Part shown: positions 42,084 through 50,600 of the stretch, one piece after another
Position numbering within the stretch: the first letter of the stretch is position 1
Layout: the number at the start of each line of letters is the position of its first letter
Assembly: GCA_963764215.1 (NCBI GenBank)
Contig: CAVXRS010000002.1
Coordinates: 310,001-374,000 of the forward strand
DNA: 64,000 bases
Direction of reading: 5' to 3'
DNA from: JAFDWI01 sp963764215
GTDB lineage: Bacteria > Actinomycetota > Acidimicrobiia > Acidimicrobiales > Iamiaceae
Notes under the pieces: generated by a model
Database searches by the model: none
Told to the model about the DNA's origin: nothing
What the model saw: only the letters and a program-made list of their open reading frames with translations
Made by a program: the position numbers and the translations under genes

Positions 42084-43472
42084 ATGCCCGCGGACCCTGC
42101 GCCGATCGTGCCACTGGCACCCCGACGTTTCCGGCCCGAGCGGCTCCGCGAACAGCTCAGGGAAGGACTCTGGGTGCTCCCCACCGCGGCGACCGTCCTC
42201 GCGGCGCTCTTCGCTTGGGCGATGGTCACGTTCGATCACCACCGGGGCCAGGCCACCCAGACCGGATGGGCCTTCAGCGGCGGACCGTCCAATGCGCAGC
42301 AGGTCCTCAGCACCATCGCGACTGCGGTGCTCAGCTTCACCGGCCTGGTCTTCTCGATCATGATCGTGGCCCTGCAGCTCGCGAGCAGCCAGTTCTCCCC
42401 CCGGGTGATGCGCACCTTTCTGCGCGACCGGGGCACCCAGGTCGTGCTGGCCATCTTCGTGGGCACGTTCGTCTACACGCTCGTGGCCCTCCAGGCGGTG
42501 CGCGTCGGCGTGGGGACGTCGCGCCAGTTCGTGCCGGGTGATGCCATCACCGTGGCCATCGTGCTCGTGCTCCTCACGGTCCTGGCCTTCGTCTACATGG
42601 TGCAGCACATGGCACGGTCGATCCGGGTGGTGGCGATCATCGAAGCGGTGGCCCGGGAGGCCCGTGCGACGATCGAGGCGAACTTCCCCGCGCCGGTTGC
42701 CCTCGAGAAGGTGTGCCAGCTCGGGGCGTCGAATGGTGCCGCCGAGCGCGCCGCCGCCCGTGACGAGCTCGCCGACCGGGACAGGATCGTCTACGGATCT
42801 CCGCGTGCAGGCGTGCTGACCGATTTCGACGAGGCCGGCCTCACCCGGCTGGCGATGCATCACGACGTGGTCATCGAGATCCTGTGCGCGGTGGGCGACT
42901 TCGTCCCCCGGGGGGCACCGTTGATCCGGGTGTTCGGAACAGCCAGGCCGGATCTGGCGAACCGTCTCCGTCGCCACGTCGGCATCGCCGCGGAACGCAC
43001 GATGATCCAGGACGTGGCGTTCGGTTTCCGCCAACTGGTCGACATCGCAGAGCGGGCCCTCTCCCCGTCGATGAACGATCCGACCACCGCGGTGCAGTCG
43101 CTCGACCGGATCCACGACCTGCTCCGCGGGCTCGGGGCCCGGCCGTTTCCGAGCGGGGTGGTCCACGACGACCGGGGCGCACTGCGTCTGGTGGTGCCCC
43201 GTGAGACCTGGCAGGACCTCGTGACGTTGTCGTTTGCGGAGATCCGCGCCTACGGGGAGACCTCGCTGCAGATCGCGCGTCGGCTCCGGGCGGCATTCGA
43301 CGATCTGATCGACTTCGTCGCCCCGGAGCGTTGCGAGGCGCTCGAGGAGATGCTGGGCGAGCTACGGCACGGCATCGAGCGGGGATTCGCCGACCCGGGT
43401 GACCGCGAACGTGCCGAGGTGCCCGACGCCGGCGGGTTGGGAAGCGACGACGACCAGGCGGAGGACGTGTGA
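42084..43472 (+). CDS. DUF2254-family membrane protein
   Basis: A 462-residue integral membrane protein starting at ATG 42084. Four hydrophobic segments occupy about residues 30-175 (GLWVLPTAATVLAALFAWAMV; VLSTIATAVLSFTGLVFSIMIVALQLAS; VVLAIFVGTFVYTLVAL; AITVAIVLVLLTVLAFVYMVQHM). The family motif is QLASSQFSPRVMRTFLRDR. A large cytoplasmic domain follows with FGFRQLVDIAERALSPSMNDPTTAVQSLDR. DUF2254 proteins are predicted membrane proteins of unknown activity, common in actinobacteria. The gene overlaps the following hydrolase gene by four bases (GTGA). Confidence 0.85.
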   Translation: MPADPAPIVPLAPRRFRPERLREQLREGLWVLPTAATVLAALFAWAMVTFDHHRGQATQTGWAFSGGPSNAQQVLSTIATAVLSFTGLVFSIMIVALQLASSQFSPRVMRTFLRDRGTQVVLAIFVGTFVYTLVALQAVRVGVGTSRQFVPGDAITVAIVLVLLTVLAFVYMVQHMARSIRVVAIIEAVAREARATIEANFPAPVALEKVCQLGASNGAAERAAARDELADRDRIVYGSPRAGVLTDFDEAGLTRLAMHHDVVIEILCAVGDFVPRGAPLIRVFGTARPDLANRLRRHVGIAAERTMIQDVAFGFRQLVDIAERALSPSMNDPTTAVQSLDRIHDLLRGLGARPFPSGVVHDDRGALRLVVPRETWQDLVTLSFAEIRAYGETSLQIARRLRAAFDDLIDFVAPERCEALEEMLGELRHGIERGFADPGDRERAEVPDAGGLGSDDDQAEDV

Positions 43473-44371
43473 GTCCACGGGCCGAAGCCAGGAGCGACCG
43501 CGGGCGCCGACTCCCCTGGGTTCCCGAGGGTCGCACCGTCGACCTGGGAGCGGGGCGGTCCATCTTCGTGCGGGATTCGGGTGGTCATGAGGATGCGCCG
43601 CCGCTGTTGCTGCTCCACGGATGGATGGCGACGGCCGACCTGAACTTCGGGTTCGCCTATGCCGAGCTGGCCGAACAGTTTCGAGTGGTGGCGTTCGACC
43701 AGGCGGGTCACGGTCGCGGTGTGCGCACCCGCCGCGGGTTCACGATCGACTCCTGTGCCGACGACGCCGCGGCCGCCCTGGACGCGCTGCACATCGACGC
43801 AGCCATCGCCGTGGGCTATTCGATGGGCGGTCCGATCGCGCTCAGCTTCGCCCGACGTCACGGGTCGCGGGCCGCGGGGTTGGTGTTGTGTGCAACGGCG
43901 GGGTCGTTCAGCCGGTCACCCCTGCACCGGGCCACCCTGGCACCGTTGTCGCCGATCATCGGTGCCGCGAGAATCCTGCCGGACTCCCCGGTGCGTCGGG
44001 CACTCAGGCGTCGGATCATCACCAGCCGCGCGAACGGGATGTTCGCGGACTGGATCGCCGATCAGCTCGTTCCGTCCGATCTGACGACCGTGACCCAGGC
44101 GGGGATCGCCCTGGGCCGATTCGACGCACTGTCCTGGGCCGGAGAGCTCGACACGCCGGTGGTCTCGGTGGTGACCGTCGACGACGAGCTGGTCAAGCCC
44201 GAGGCGCAGCACGCCCTGGCGCGTACGGTCGGCGCGGAACCGGTCTTCGAGGTCACCGGCGGCCACACGACGTGTTTCGAGCACCCGGACCGCTTCACCC
44301 CGGTGCTCGTCGAGGCCAGCCGGGCTGCGGCAGATCGGGCGAGAGCGGGCCGTCCCCCATCGACCCACTGA
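43469..44371 (+). CDS. Alpha/beta hydrolase
   Basis: A 300-residue alpha/beta-hydrolase fold protein, GTG start overlapping the stop of the DUF2254 gene. The oxyanion motif is LLLLHGWMA, the nucleophile elbow GYSMGG (serine nucleophile), the acid probably in VDDELVKPEAQH, and the catalytic histidine in TGGHTTCFEHPDRF. The Ser nucleophile sets it apart from the Asp-type hydrolase at 2250. No signal peptide. Role unknown; co-transcription with DUF2254 suggests a membrane-lipid link but nothing in the sequence proves it. Confidence 0.85.
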   Translation: MSPRAEARSDRGRRLPWVPEGRTVDLGAGRSIFVRDSGGHEDAPPLLLLHGWMATADLNFGFAYAELAEQFRVVAFDQAGHGRGVRTRRGFTIDSCADDAAAALDALHIDAAIAVGYSMGGPIALSFARRHGSRAAGLVLCATAGSFSRSPLHRATLAPLSPIIGAARILPDSPVRRALRRRIITSRANGMFADWIADQLVPSDLTTVTQAGIALGRFDALSWAGELDTPVVSVVTVDDELVKPEAQHALARTVGAEPVFEVTGGHTTCFEHPDRFTPVLVEASRAAADRARAGRPPSTH

Positions 44372-44424
44372 TGAAAGCGCGGCTGCTGCGGCTTCAGTCC
44401 GCGACCGATACGATCCGAGGTGCT

Positions 44425-44898
44425 ATGGCTGACCGAATCGAGCTCTCCCAGGCCGCCTTCGACCGGCTCAAGGCCGAACACGACGACCTGTCCACCCGGG
44501 GTCGGGTGGACATCGCCCGCAAGATCGAGACCGCCCGAGAGTTGGGCGACCTGTCGGAGAACGGCGACTACCACGCCGCCAAGGAAGAGCAGGGAAAGAT
44601 GGAGGGGCGGATCGCCCACCTCGCCAAGATGATCGAGAACGCCGACATCGTGGCAGCGGACGGTTCCGGTCGGGTCGGTCCCGGTTCGGTGGTGACGATC
44701 CGCTACGAGGGGGACGACGAGGACGAGACCGAGCGCTACCTGCTCGGCTCGATCGAGGAGCGCCACAGCGACCTCGAGGTCATGTCGACCACGTCGCCGC
44801 TGGGCGACGCCCTGCGTGGCCACGAGCCCGGCGACACGGTGAGCTACGAGACCCCGGCCGGGACGACCCTGCGGGTCGAGCTCGTCGCCGTCGACTGA
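44425..44898 (+). CDS. greA: Transcription elongation factor GreA
   Basis: A 157-residue GreA. The N-terminal coiled-coil has RIELSQAAFDRLKAEHDDLS and ends in the acidic tip ELGDLSENGDYHAAKEEQ (Asp and Glu at the tip activate RNA polymerase backtracked-RNA cleavage). The C-terminal FKBP-like domain includes GPGSVVTIRYEGD, TERYLLGS, STTSPLGDALRGHEPGDTVSYETPAG. ATG 44425 gives the correct family length. It is the last gene of a plus-strand group and converges on the IclR regulator. Confidence 0.95.
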   Translation: MADRIELSQAAFDRLKAEHDDLSTRGRVDIARKIETARELGDLSENGDYHAAKEEQGKMEGRIAHLAKMIENADIVAADGSGRVGPGSVVTIRYEGDDEDETERYLLGSIEERHSDLEVMSTTSPLGDALRGHEPGDTVSYETPAGTTLRVELVAVD

Positions 44899-44967
44899 CC
44901 CGGGGCCGCGCCGCCGGCTACCCAGGTCCGGTCGTTGCCGGGCGCCGCGGTTCGCTCCATGGCGACG

Positions 44968-45630
44968 TCAAGAAGGCGCGCCCGGGTCCACAGTGGCTTC
45001 GAGTCGCCGCGCGGCAGCCACCACCGCTTTGCCGTAACGCTGCCCGGGACGGCGGGTCGTCCGGTCGACCGGGCCCGACACCCCGATCGCCGCGACGATC
45101 TGCCCGTCGTTCCCCCGCACCGGCGCCGAGACCGACGCGACCCCCACCTCCCGCTCGGCCACGCTCTCGACCCATCCCGTCGCGGGAATCTCGCCCAACA
45201 GCACCCTGCCCGCCGAACCCCTGTCGACGGGCAGCACCGCACCGGGCGCCACGATCGTGCGCAGGCCGTGCGCCGACTCCGTCGCCGCCACACACACCCG
45301 GTGGTCGCCGTCGCGCAGGTAGAGCTGGGCCGACTCGCCCGTGGCATCGCGCAACTCGTCGAGCACGGGGGACGCCTCGGCGATCAGGCTGTTGCCCATC
45401 TCCGCGGCCCGGCCCAACGCCACCAGCCGCCACCCCAGATCGAAGCGTCCGTCTCCACCACGTCGCAGCAGACCATGATCCACCAACGCCACGGCCAGCC
45501 GGTGCGCGGTCGCCCGTGAGAACCCGGTCGCCTCGACGAGCTCGTTCAAGGTTCCCGCGCCGTCCTGAACCGCCTCGAGCACGGCCATCGACTTGTCGAG
45601 CACACCGACACCGCTTATGATCGATTCCAT
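44968..45630 (-). CDS. IclR-family regulator, divergent from leuCD
   Basis: A 220-residue IclR-type regulator. The N-terminal winged helix-turn-helix has LNELVEATGFSRATAHRLAVALVDHGLL (recognition helix SRATAHRLAV); the C-terminal ligand-binding domain includes YLRDGDHRVCVAATES, VLPVDRGSAGRVLL and ASVSAPVRGNDGQIVAAIGVSGP. It is transcribed away from leuCD with an 87-base shared control region. This matches the arrangement of the actinobacterial leuCD regulators LtbR/NdgR, which act on leucine and tryptophan biosynthesis, so regulation of leuCD is inferred from position. No paralogue is in the window. Confidence 0.87.
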   Translation of the reverse strand: MESIISGVGVLDKSMAVLEAVQDGAGTLNELVEATGFSRATAHRLAVALVDHGLLRRGGDGRFDLGWRLVALGRAAEMGNSLIAEASPVLDELRDATGESAQLYLRDGDHRVCVAATESAHGLRTIVAPGAVLPVDRGSAGRVLLGEIPATGWVESVAEREVGVASVSAPVRGNDGQIVAAIGVSGPVDRTTRRPGQRYGKAVVAAARRLEATVDPGAPS

Positions 45631-45635
45631 CTAAC

Positions 45636-45649
45636 GAGAATACCATCTC
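45636..45649. promoter_or_regulatory. Candidate operator between iclR-type gene and leuC
   Basis: The inverted repeat GAGA-ATACCA-TCTC lies in the AT-rich centre of the 87-base divergent region, six bases from the regulator's start codon. It could serve IclR-type autoregulation and control of leuCD. Only one copy is present in the window, so the assignment rests on position. Confidence 0.4.
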
Positions 45650-45717
45650 ATCATTTGAAACAGGGAACGGTGCCGCCCGATCCCCCGATGCGCAACGTCG
45701 AACCGGAGTCCGACCCC

Positions 45718-47121
45718 ATGCACAAGCCCCGTACATTGAGCGAGAAGGTGTGGGACCACCACGTAGTCGGCCAGACCGACGGCGCCGACCTGCTCTACGT
45801 CGACCTGCACCTGGTCCACGAGGTCACCAGCCCCCAGGCGTTCGACGGCCTGCGCCTCGCCGGGCGGGGGGTCCGACGACCCGACCTGACGGTGGCGACG
45901 ATGGACCACAACGTCCCCACCACCGATCTCACCCAACCGGTGGCCGACCCGATCTCGGCCAAGCAGATGGACACGCTCGCCGCCAACTGCGCCGAATTCG
46001 GCATCACGCTGTACCCGATGGGCGACGCCAACCAGGGCATCGTGCACATCATCGGCCCCGAACAGGGCCTCACCCAGCCCGGGATGACCGTCGTGTGCGG
46101 AGATTCCCACACCGCCACCCACGGCGCCTTCGGTGCACTCGCCTTCGGGATCGGCACCTCCGAGGTCGAACATGTGCTCGCCACCCAGACCCTCCCCCAG
46201 ATGCGACCCGGCACGATGTCGGTCACGATCGACGGTGATCTGCCCGCGGGGTCGACGGCCAAGGACCTGATCCTCGCCGTCATCGGCCGCATCGGTACCG
46301 GCGGCGGCATCGGCTCGATCATCGAGTACCGCGGCGATGCGATCCGGTCGCTGTCGATGGAGGGCCGCATGACCGTGTGCAACATGTCGATCGAGGCCGG
46401 GGCGAAGGCCGGCATGATCGCCCCCGACGACACCACCTTCGCCTACCTCGAGGGTCGCCCGCACGCGCCCAAGGGCGCCGACTGGGACGCGGCGCTGGAC
46501 GCCTGGCGGGCCCTGCCGACCGATCCGGGCGCGACGTTCGACAAGGAAGTCGTGCTCGCAGGCGCCGACATCGCTCCACACGTCTCGTGGGGCACGAACC
46601 CGTCCCAGGTCGTGCCGCTGAGCGGTGCGATCCCCGACCCGGACTCGTTCGCCGAGCCCGGCATGCGGGACGCCGCCCACCGGGCGCTGGACTACATGGA
46701 CCTGCCCGCCGGCACCCCGATGCGCGACATCACCGTGGACACGATCTTCATCGGCTCCTGCACCAACTCGCGCATCGAGGACCTACGCGCCGCGGCCCAG
46801 GTGCTCGAAGGCCGCCACGTCGCCGCCGGCAAGCGGGCGATGGTCGTGCCCGGTTCTTTCGCCGTGAAGGCCCAGGCCGAGGCCGAAGGGCTGGACAAGG
46901 TCTTCGCAGCCGCCGGATTCGAATGGCGCCAGCCCGGTTGTTCGATGTGCCTCGCGATGAACCCCGACAAGCTCGCCCCGGGCGAACGGGCCGCGTCCAC
47001 GTCCAATCGCAACTTCGAAGGCCGCCAGGGACGCGGCGGACGGACCCACCTCGTTTCCCCGGCCGTGGCGGCCGCGACCGCCGTGGCCGGTCACTTCGCT
47101 GCACCGTCCGATCTCACCTGA
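45718..47121 (+). CDS. leuC: 3-isopropylmalate dehydratase, large subunit
   Basis: A 467-residue aconitase-family protein. It starts at ATG 45718 (MHKPRTLSEKVWDHHVV) with GGAG nine bases upstream; the Met codons at 45655 and 45688 would add non-conserved residues. VVCGDSHTATHGAFGALAFGIGTSEVEHVLATQ contains the first cluster-binding cysteine, and FIGSCTNSRIEDLRAA and QPGCSMCLAMNPDKL supply the others of the 4Fe-4S site. With LeuD it isomerises 2- to 3-isopropylmalate. leuD follows after 20 bases. It is probably controlled by the divergent IclR regulator. Confidence 0.95.
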   Translation: MHKPRTLSEKVWDHHVVGQTDGADLLYVDLHLVHEVTSPQAFDGLRLAGRGVRRPDLTVATMDHNVPTTDLTQPVADPISAKQMDTLAANCAEFGITLYPMGDANQGIVHIIGPEQGLTQPGMTVVCGDSHTATHGAFGALAFGIGTSEVEHVLATQTLPQMRPGTMSVTIDGDLPAGSTAKDLILAVIGRIGTGGGIGSIIEYRGDAIRSLSMEGRMTVCNMSIEAGAKAGMIAPDDTTFAYLEGRPHAPKGADWDAALDAWRALPTDPGATFDKEVVLAGADIAPHVSWGTNPSQVVPLSGAIPDPDSFAEPGMRDAAHRALDYMDLPAGTPMRDITVDTIFIGSCTNSRIEDLRAAAQVLEGRHVAAGKRAMVVPGSFAVKAQAEAEGLDKVFAAAGFEWRQPGCSMCLAMNPDKLAPGERAASTSNRNFEGRQGRGGRTHLVSPAVAAATAVAGHFAAPSDLT

Positions 47122-47141
47122 CCCTCAGGAGTCGACCCGCC

Positions 47142-47736
47142 ATGCAAGCCGTCCACATCGTCACCGGCACCGCCGTGCCCCTCGACCGTTCCGACGTCGA
47201 CACCGATCAGATCATCCCCGCCGAATGGCTCAAGCGGGTCGAACGTACCGGCTTCGGCAAGGGTCTGTTCTCGACATGGCGGGACGACCGTGACTTCGTG
47301 TTGAACGACGAGCGGTTCGCCCACGCCACGATCCTCGTGGCCGGTCCCAACTTCGGTACGGGCTCATCCCGGGAACACGCCGTGTGGGCGCTGATGGACT
47401 ACGGGTTCCAGGCCGTGGTCTCCCCACGCTTCAGCGACATCTTCCGCAACAACTGCACCAAGAACGGCCTGATCCCTGTGGTGGTGCCCGACGGGACCGA
47501 GGCAACCCTCATCGAGGCCATCGACGCGGACCCGAATCTGGAGATCACGATCGACGTCGACCGGCGGACGCTGGAAGCGCCTTCGATCGGGTTGGTCGTC
47601 GAGTTCCCGTTGGACGACTCGGTCCGCCACCGCTTCCTGGAAGGGTTGGACGACATCGGCATCACCCTGCAGCCTCGCCGACCGCATCGACGCTTTCGAA
47701 GCCGGCCGACCCTCCTGGATGCCGGCGAGCGCCTGA
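47142..47736 (+). CDS. leuD: 3-isopropylmalate dehydratase small subunit, late frameshift
   Basis: A LeuD of about 197 residues. VDTDQIIPAEWLKRVERTGFGKGLF, AGPNFGTGSSREHAVWAL, SPRFSDIFRNNCTKNGLIPV and EFPLDDSVRHRFLEGLDDIGITLQ are clear. After LQ at 47672 the frame continues as PRRPHRRFRSRPTLL to a stop at 47817-47819, which is not LeuD-like. In the next frame the expected ending LADRIDAFEAGRPSWMPASA and stop (47734-47736) are present. One surplus C in CAGCCTCGCC (47673/47674) explains this. The true gene is therefore one base longer than a whole number of codons. The damaged tail lies beyond the catalytic part, so partial function is possible if the indel is real. Confidence 0.88.
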
Positions 47737-47818
47737 CCCCTGGTCCCCACGGCGCCATGCCCGCGGCGGGGTCGACGACGACCAACGACCAACGACGTCG
47801 TTGCGCGAACATGGAGTG

Positions 47819-48731
47819 ATGTCCGTCAGCTACGAGATGAACGCCATCGACGCACTCGAAGCCGAGGCGATCCACATCTTCCGCGAGGTCGCCGCGGTGT
47901 TCGACCGCCCCGCGCTCATGTTCTCCGGTGGCAAGGACTCCTGCGTGATGCTGCATCTCGCCGCCAAGGCGTTCGCGCCGTGTCCGATCCCCTTCCCGGT
48001 GCTCCACGTCGACACCGGTCAGAACCTTCCCGGGGTGATCGAGTTCCGCGACCAGCTCGTCGCGAGAGCACGGTGTGCGCCTGGTCGTCGCCTCGGTCCA
48101 GGAGGCCATCGACGCCGGCAAGGTCGTCGAGCAGACCGGCCCCGGCGCATCACGGAACCGTCTGCAGATCACGCCGCTCCTCGAATCCATCGAGACCAAT
48201 CGGTTCCAGGCGCTGTTCGGCGGCGCCCGTCGCGACGAGGAGAAGGCCCGCGCCAAGGAACGGGTCTTCTCGTTCCGCGACGACTTCGGCCAATGGGATC
48301 CGAAGAATCAACGACCCGAGCTGTGGGACCTGTACAACGGCCGGATCGGGAACGGCGAACACATTCGTGTGTTTCCCCTCTCCAACTGGACCGAGCTGGA
48401 CATCTGGCGCTACATCGCCTCCGACGACGTCGCCATCCCCGACCTCTACTACGCCCACCCCGCAACCGTGGTGCGTCGTGACGGCATGCTGCTGGCGGTG
48501 AACGAGTACCTGGTTCCCACCGATGACGAGGAACCGTTCACGGCGACCATCCGCTACCGCACGGTCGGTGACGCGTCGTGCACCGGCGCGGTGGAATCGG
48601 CCGCGACCACTGCCGATGAGGTCGTCGCCGAAGTCGCCACCAGCCGGCTCTCCGAGCGTGGCGCCACCCGCGCCGATGACCGGTTCTCGGATACCGCCAT
48701 GGAGGACCGCAAGCGACAGGGGTACTTCTGA
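47819..48731 (+). CDS. cysD: Sulfate adenylyltransferase small subunit, internally frameshifted
   Basis: CysD of about 303 residues split by one extra base. The first 80 residues (MNAIDALEAEAIHIFREVAAVF, PALMFSGGKDSCVMLHLAAKAF with the PP-loop SGGKDS, VLHVDTGQNLPGVIEFRDQLVA) are in one frame. The remainder (EHGVRLVVASVQEAI, FQALFGGARRDEEKARAKERVFSFRD, LSNWTELDIWRYIA) is in the next. Removing one A from GCGAGAGCAC (48065) gives QLVAEHGVRLVVAS, the natural sequence. A separate downstream ATG/GTG does not make a good gene, because the PP-loop would be lost. The C-terminus is well conserved and its stop overlaps the cysN start. It makes APS from sulfate and ATP with CysN. Confidence 0.9.
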
Positions 48732-49999
48732 TGAACGAGGACATCGAACTGTTGCGGTTCGCGACCGCCGGCTCGGTCGACGACGGCAAGTCCACCCTCA
48801 TCGGGCGCCTGTTGTACGACTCGAAGACGGTGATGTCCGATCAGCTCGCGGCGGTCGAGCGGGTGAGCGTGGAGCGCGGCGACGAGCACACCGATCTGGC
48901 GCTGCTGACCGACGGGCTGCGTTCCGAACGTGAACAGGGCATCACCATCGATGTCGCGTACCGCTACTTCGCGACGCCCCGCCGCAAGTTCATCATCGCC
49001 GACACCCCAGGGCACATCCAGTACACCCGCAACATGGTCACCGGCGCCTCGACCGCCGATCTGGCCCTGGTGCTGGTGGACGCCCGCAAAGGGATCGTCG
49101 AACAGACCCGCCGCCACGCCTTCCTGGCGTCGCTGCTGCGCATTCCGCACCTGGTGCTCTGTGTCAACAAGATGGACCTGGTCGACTACGACGAAAAGGT
49201 CTACGACGCGATCCACGACGAGTTCCGGTCGTTCGCCGCGAAGCTCGCCGTCACGGACCTGACCTTCGTGCCCGTCTCCGCGCTGCATGGCGACAACATC
49301 GTCGAACGCTCCCGGAACATGCCCTGGTACGAGGGCACGTCGCTGCTCCATCATCTGGAAGAGGCGCACATCGCTTCGGACCGGAACCTGGTGGACGCCC
49401 GACTGCCGATCCAGTACGTGCTGCGACCGCACAACACCGCCCATCACGACCACCGCGCCTACGCGGGCACCATCGCCGGTGGGGTGTTCAAACCCGGCGA
49501 CGAGGTCGTCGCACTGCCGTCCGGTTTCACCACCCGGATCGCGGCGATCGACACCCCCCAGGGCCAGGTGGACGAGGCGTTCGCCCCGATGGCGGTGGCC
49601 GTGCACCTCACCGACGACATCGACGTCTCGCGGGGGGACATGATCTGTCGCCCCCACAACCGTCCCACGGTCGGACAGGACCTGGACGCGATGGTCTGTT
49701 GGATGTCGGCGACGAGTTCACTCGAAGTCGGCCGCACCTACGCGCTGCATCACACCACCCGCACGGCCCGCGCCAGGATCGAGGACATCCAGTACCGTCT
49801 CGACGTGAACACCCTGCACCGCGTGGAGGCACCGGGATCGCTGTCGCTCAACGACATCGGCCGGGTCCGGCTGCGCGCCAGCGTGCCGCTGTTCTACGAC
49901 GACTATGCCAGGAACCGCACCACGGGCAGCTTCATCCTCATCGACGAGGCCACGAACGACACCGTCGCCGCCGGAATGATCAACGCCGACCGCAACTGA
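48731..49999 (+). CDS. cysN: Sulfate adenylyltransferase large subunit (GTPase)
   Basis: A 422-residue CysN. G1 GSVDDGKST (about residues 15-23), the DGLRSEREQGITIDVAYRYF switch region, G3 DTPGH, and G4 NKMD, then EF-Tu-like beta-barrel domains to the C-terminus. GTP hydrolysis drives APS formation by CysD. It is free-standing, without the APS kinase fusion seen in mycobacterial CysNC; a separate cysC follows after 12 bases. The ATG shares bases with the cysD stop (TGATG). Confidence 0.95.
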   Translation: MNEDIELLRFATAGSVDDGKSTLIGRLLYDSKTVMSDQLAAVERVSVERGDEHTDLALLTDGLRSEREQGITIDVAYRYFATPRRKFIIADTPGHIQYTRNMVTGASTADLALVLVDARKGIVEQTRRHAFLASLLRIPHLVLCVNKMDLVDYDEKVYDAIHDEFRSFAAKLAVTDLTFVPVSALHGDNIVERSRNMPWYEGTSLLHHLEEAHIASDRNLVDARLPIQYVLRPHNTAHHDHRAYAGTIAGGVFKPGDEVVALPSGFTTRIAAIDTPQGQVDEAFAPMAVAVHLTDDIDVSRGDMICRPHNRPTVGQDLDAMVCWMSATSSLEVGRTYALHHTTRTARARIEDIQYRLDVNTLHRVEAPGSLSLNDIGRVRLRASVPLFYDDYARNRTTGSFILIDEATNDTVAAGMINADRN

Positions 50000-50011
50000 G
50001 GCACGCGCGAG

Positions 50012-50596
50012 ATGACCGAGTCGGAGATCACCTGGCATCCCGGAGCGGTCGACCGCTCCGGAACGACCCGTGGTGCGACGGTGTGGTTCACGGGACTGTC
50101 CGGATCGGGCAAGTCCACCATTGCGGTTGCCGTGGAACAGCTCTTGTGGGAGGCCGATCGTCCCGTCTACCGGCTCGACGGTGACAACCTGCGCCATGGT
50201 CTGAACGCCGACCTCGGGTTCGGCACGGATGATCGTCAGGAGAACATCCGCCGGGTCGGTGAGGTGGCGCGGCTGTTCGCCGATGCGGGTCTGGTGGCGC
50301 TGGTACCGGTGATCAGCCCGTACTCGGCCCACCGGGAACGGGCCCGCCGGGTGCACGCCGAGTCGGGACTCCCGTTCTTCGAGGTCTTCGTGGACACCCC
50401 TCTGGCCGAGTGCGAGCGTCGTGACCCCAAAGGCCTGTACGCGCGGGCTCGTGCAGGGCAGATCACCGGGTTCACGGGCATCGACGACCCCTACGAGCCG
50501 CCCCGGTCGCCCGATCTCGTGCTCACCCCCGACGATGGCGATGCCCTTGCGCAGGCCGCGAAGGTGCTGGCGCTGCTGCGGGTGGACGCCGGCTGA
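50012..50596 (+). CDS. cysC: Adenylylsulfate kinase
   Basis: A 194-residue APS kinase. P-loop GLSGSGKST (residues 28-36), RLDGDNLRHGLNADLGF, DRQENIRRVGEVARLFADAG, the VISPYSAHR motif with the central serine, FVDTPLAECERRDPKGLYARARAG and FTGIDDPYEPP. It phosphorylates APS to PAPS. PAPS can be reduced to sulfite or used as a sulfuryl donor; no PAPS reductase is present here, but a PAPS-dependent sulfotransferase gene is the immediate neighbour, converging with four bases between stops. Confidence 0.95.
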   Translation: MTESEITWHPGAVDRSGTTRGATVWFTGLSGSGKSTIAVAVEQLLWEADRPVYRLDGDNLRHGLNADLGFGTDDRQENIRRVGEVARLFADAGLVALVPVISPYSAHRERARRVHAESGLPFFEVFVDTPLAECERRDPKGLYARARAGQITGFTGIDDPYEPPRSPDLVLTPDDGDALAQAAKVLALLRVDAG

Positions 50597-50600
50597 CGCG

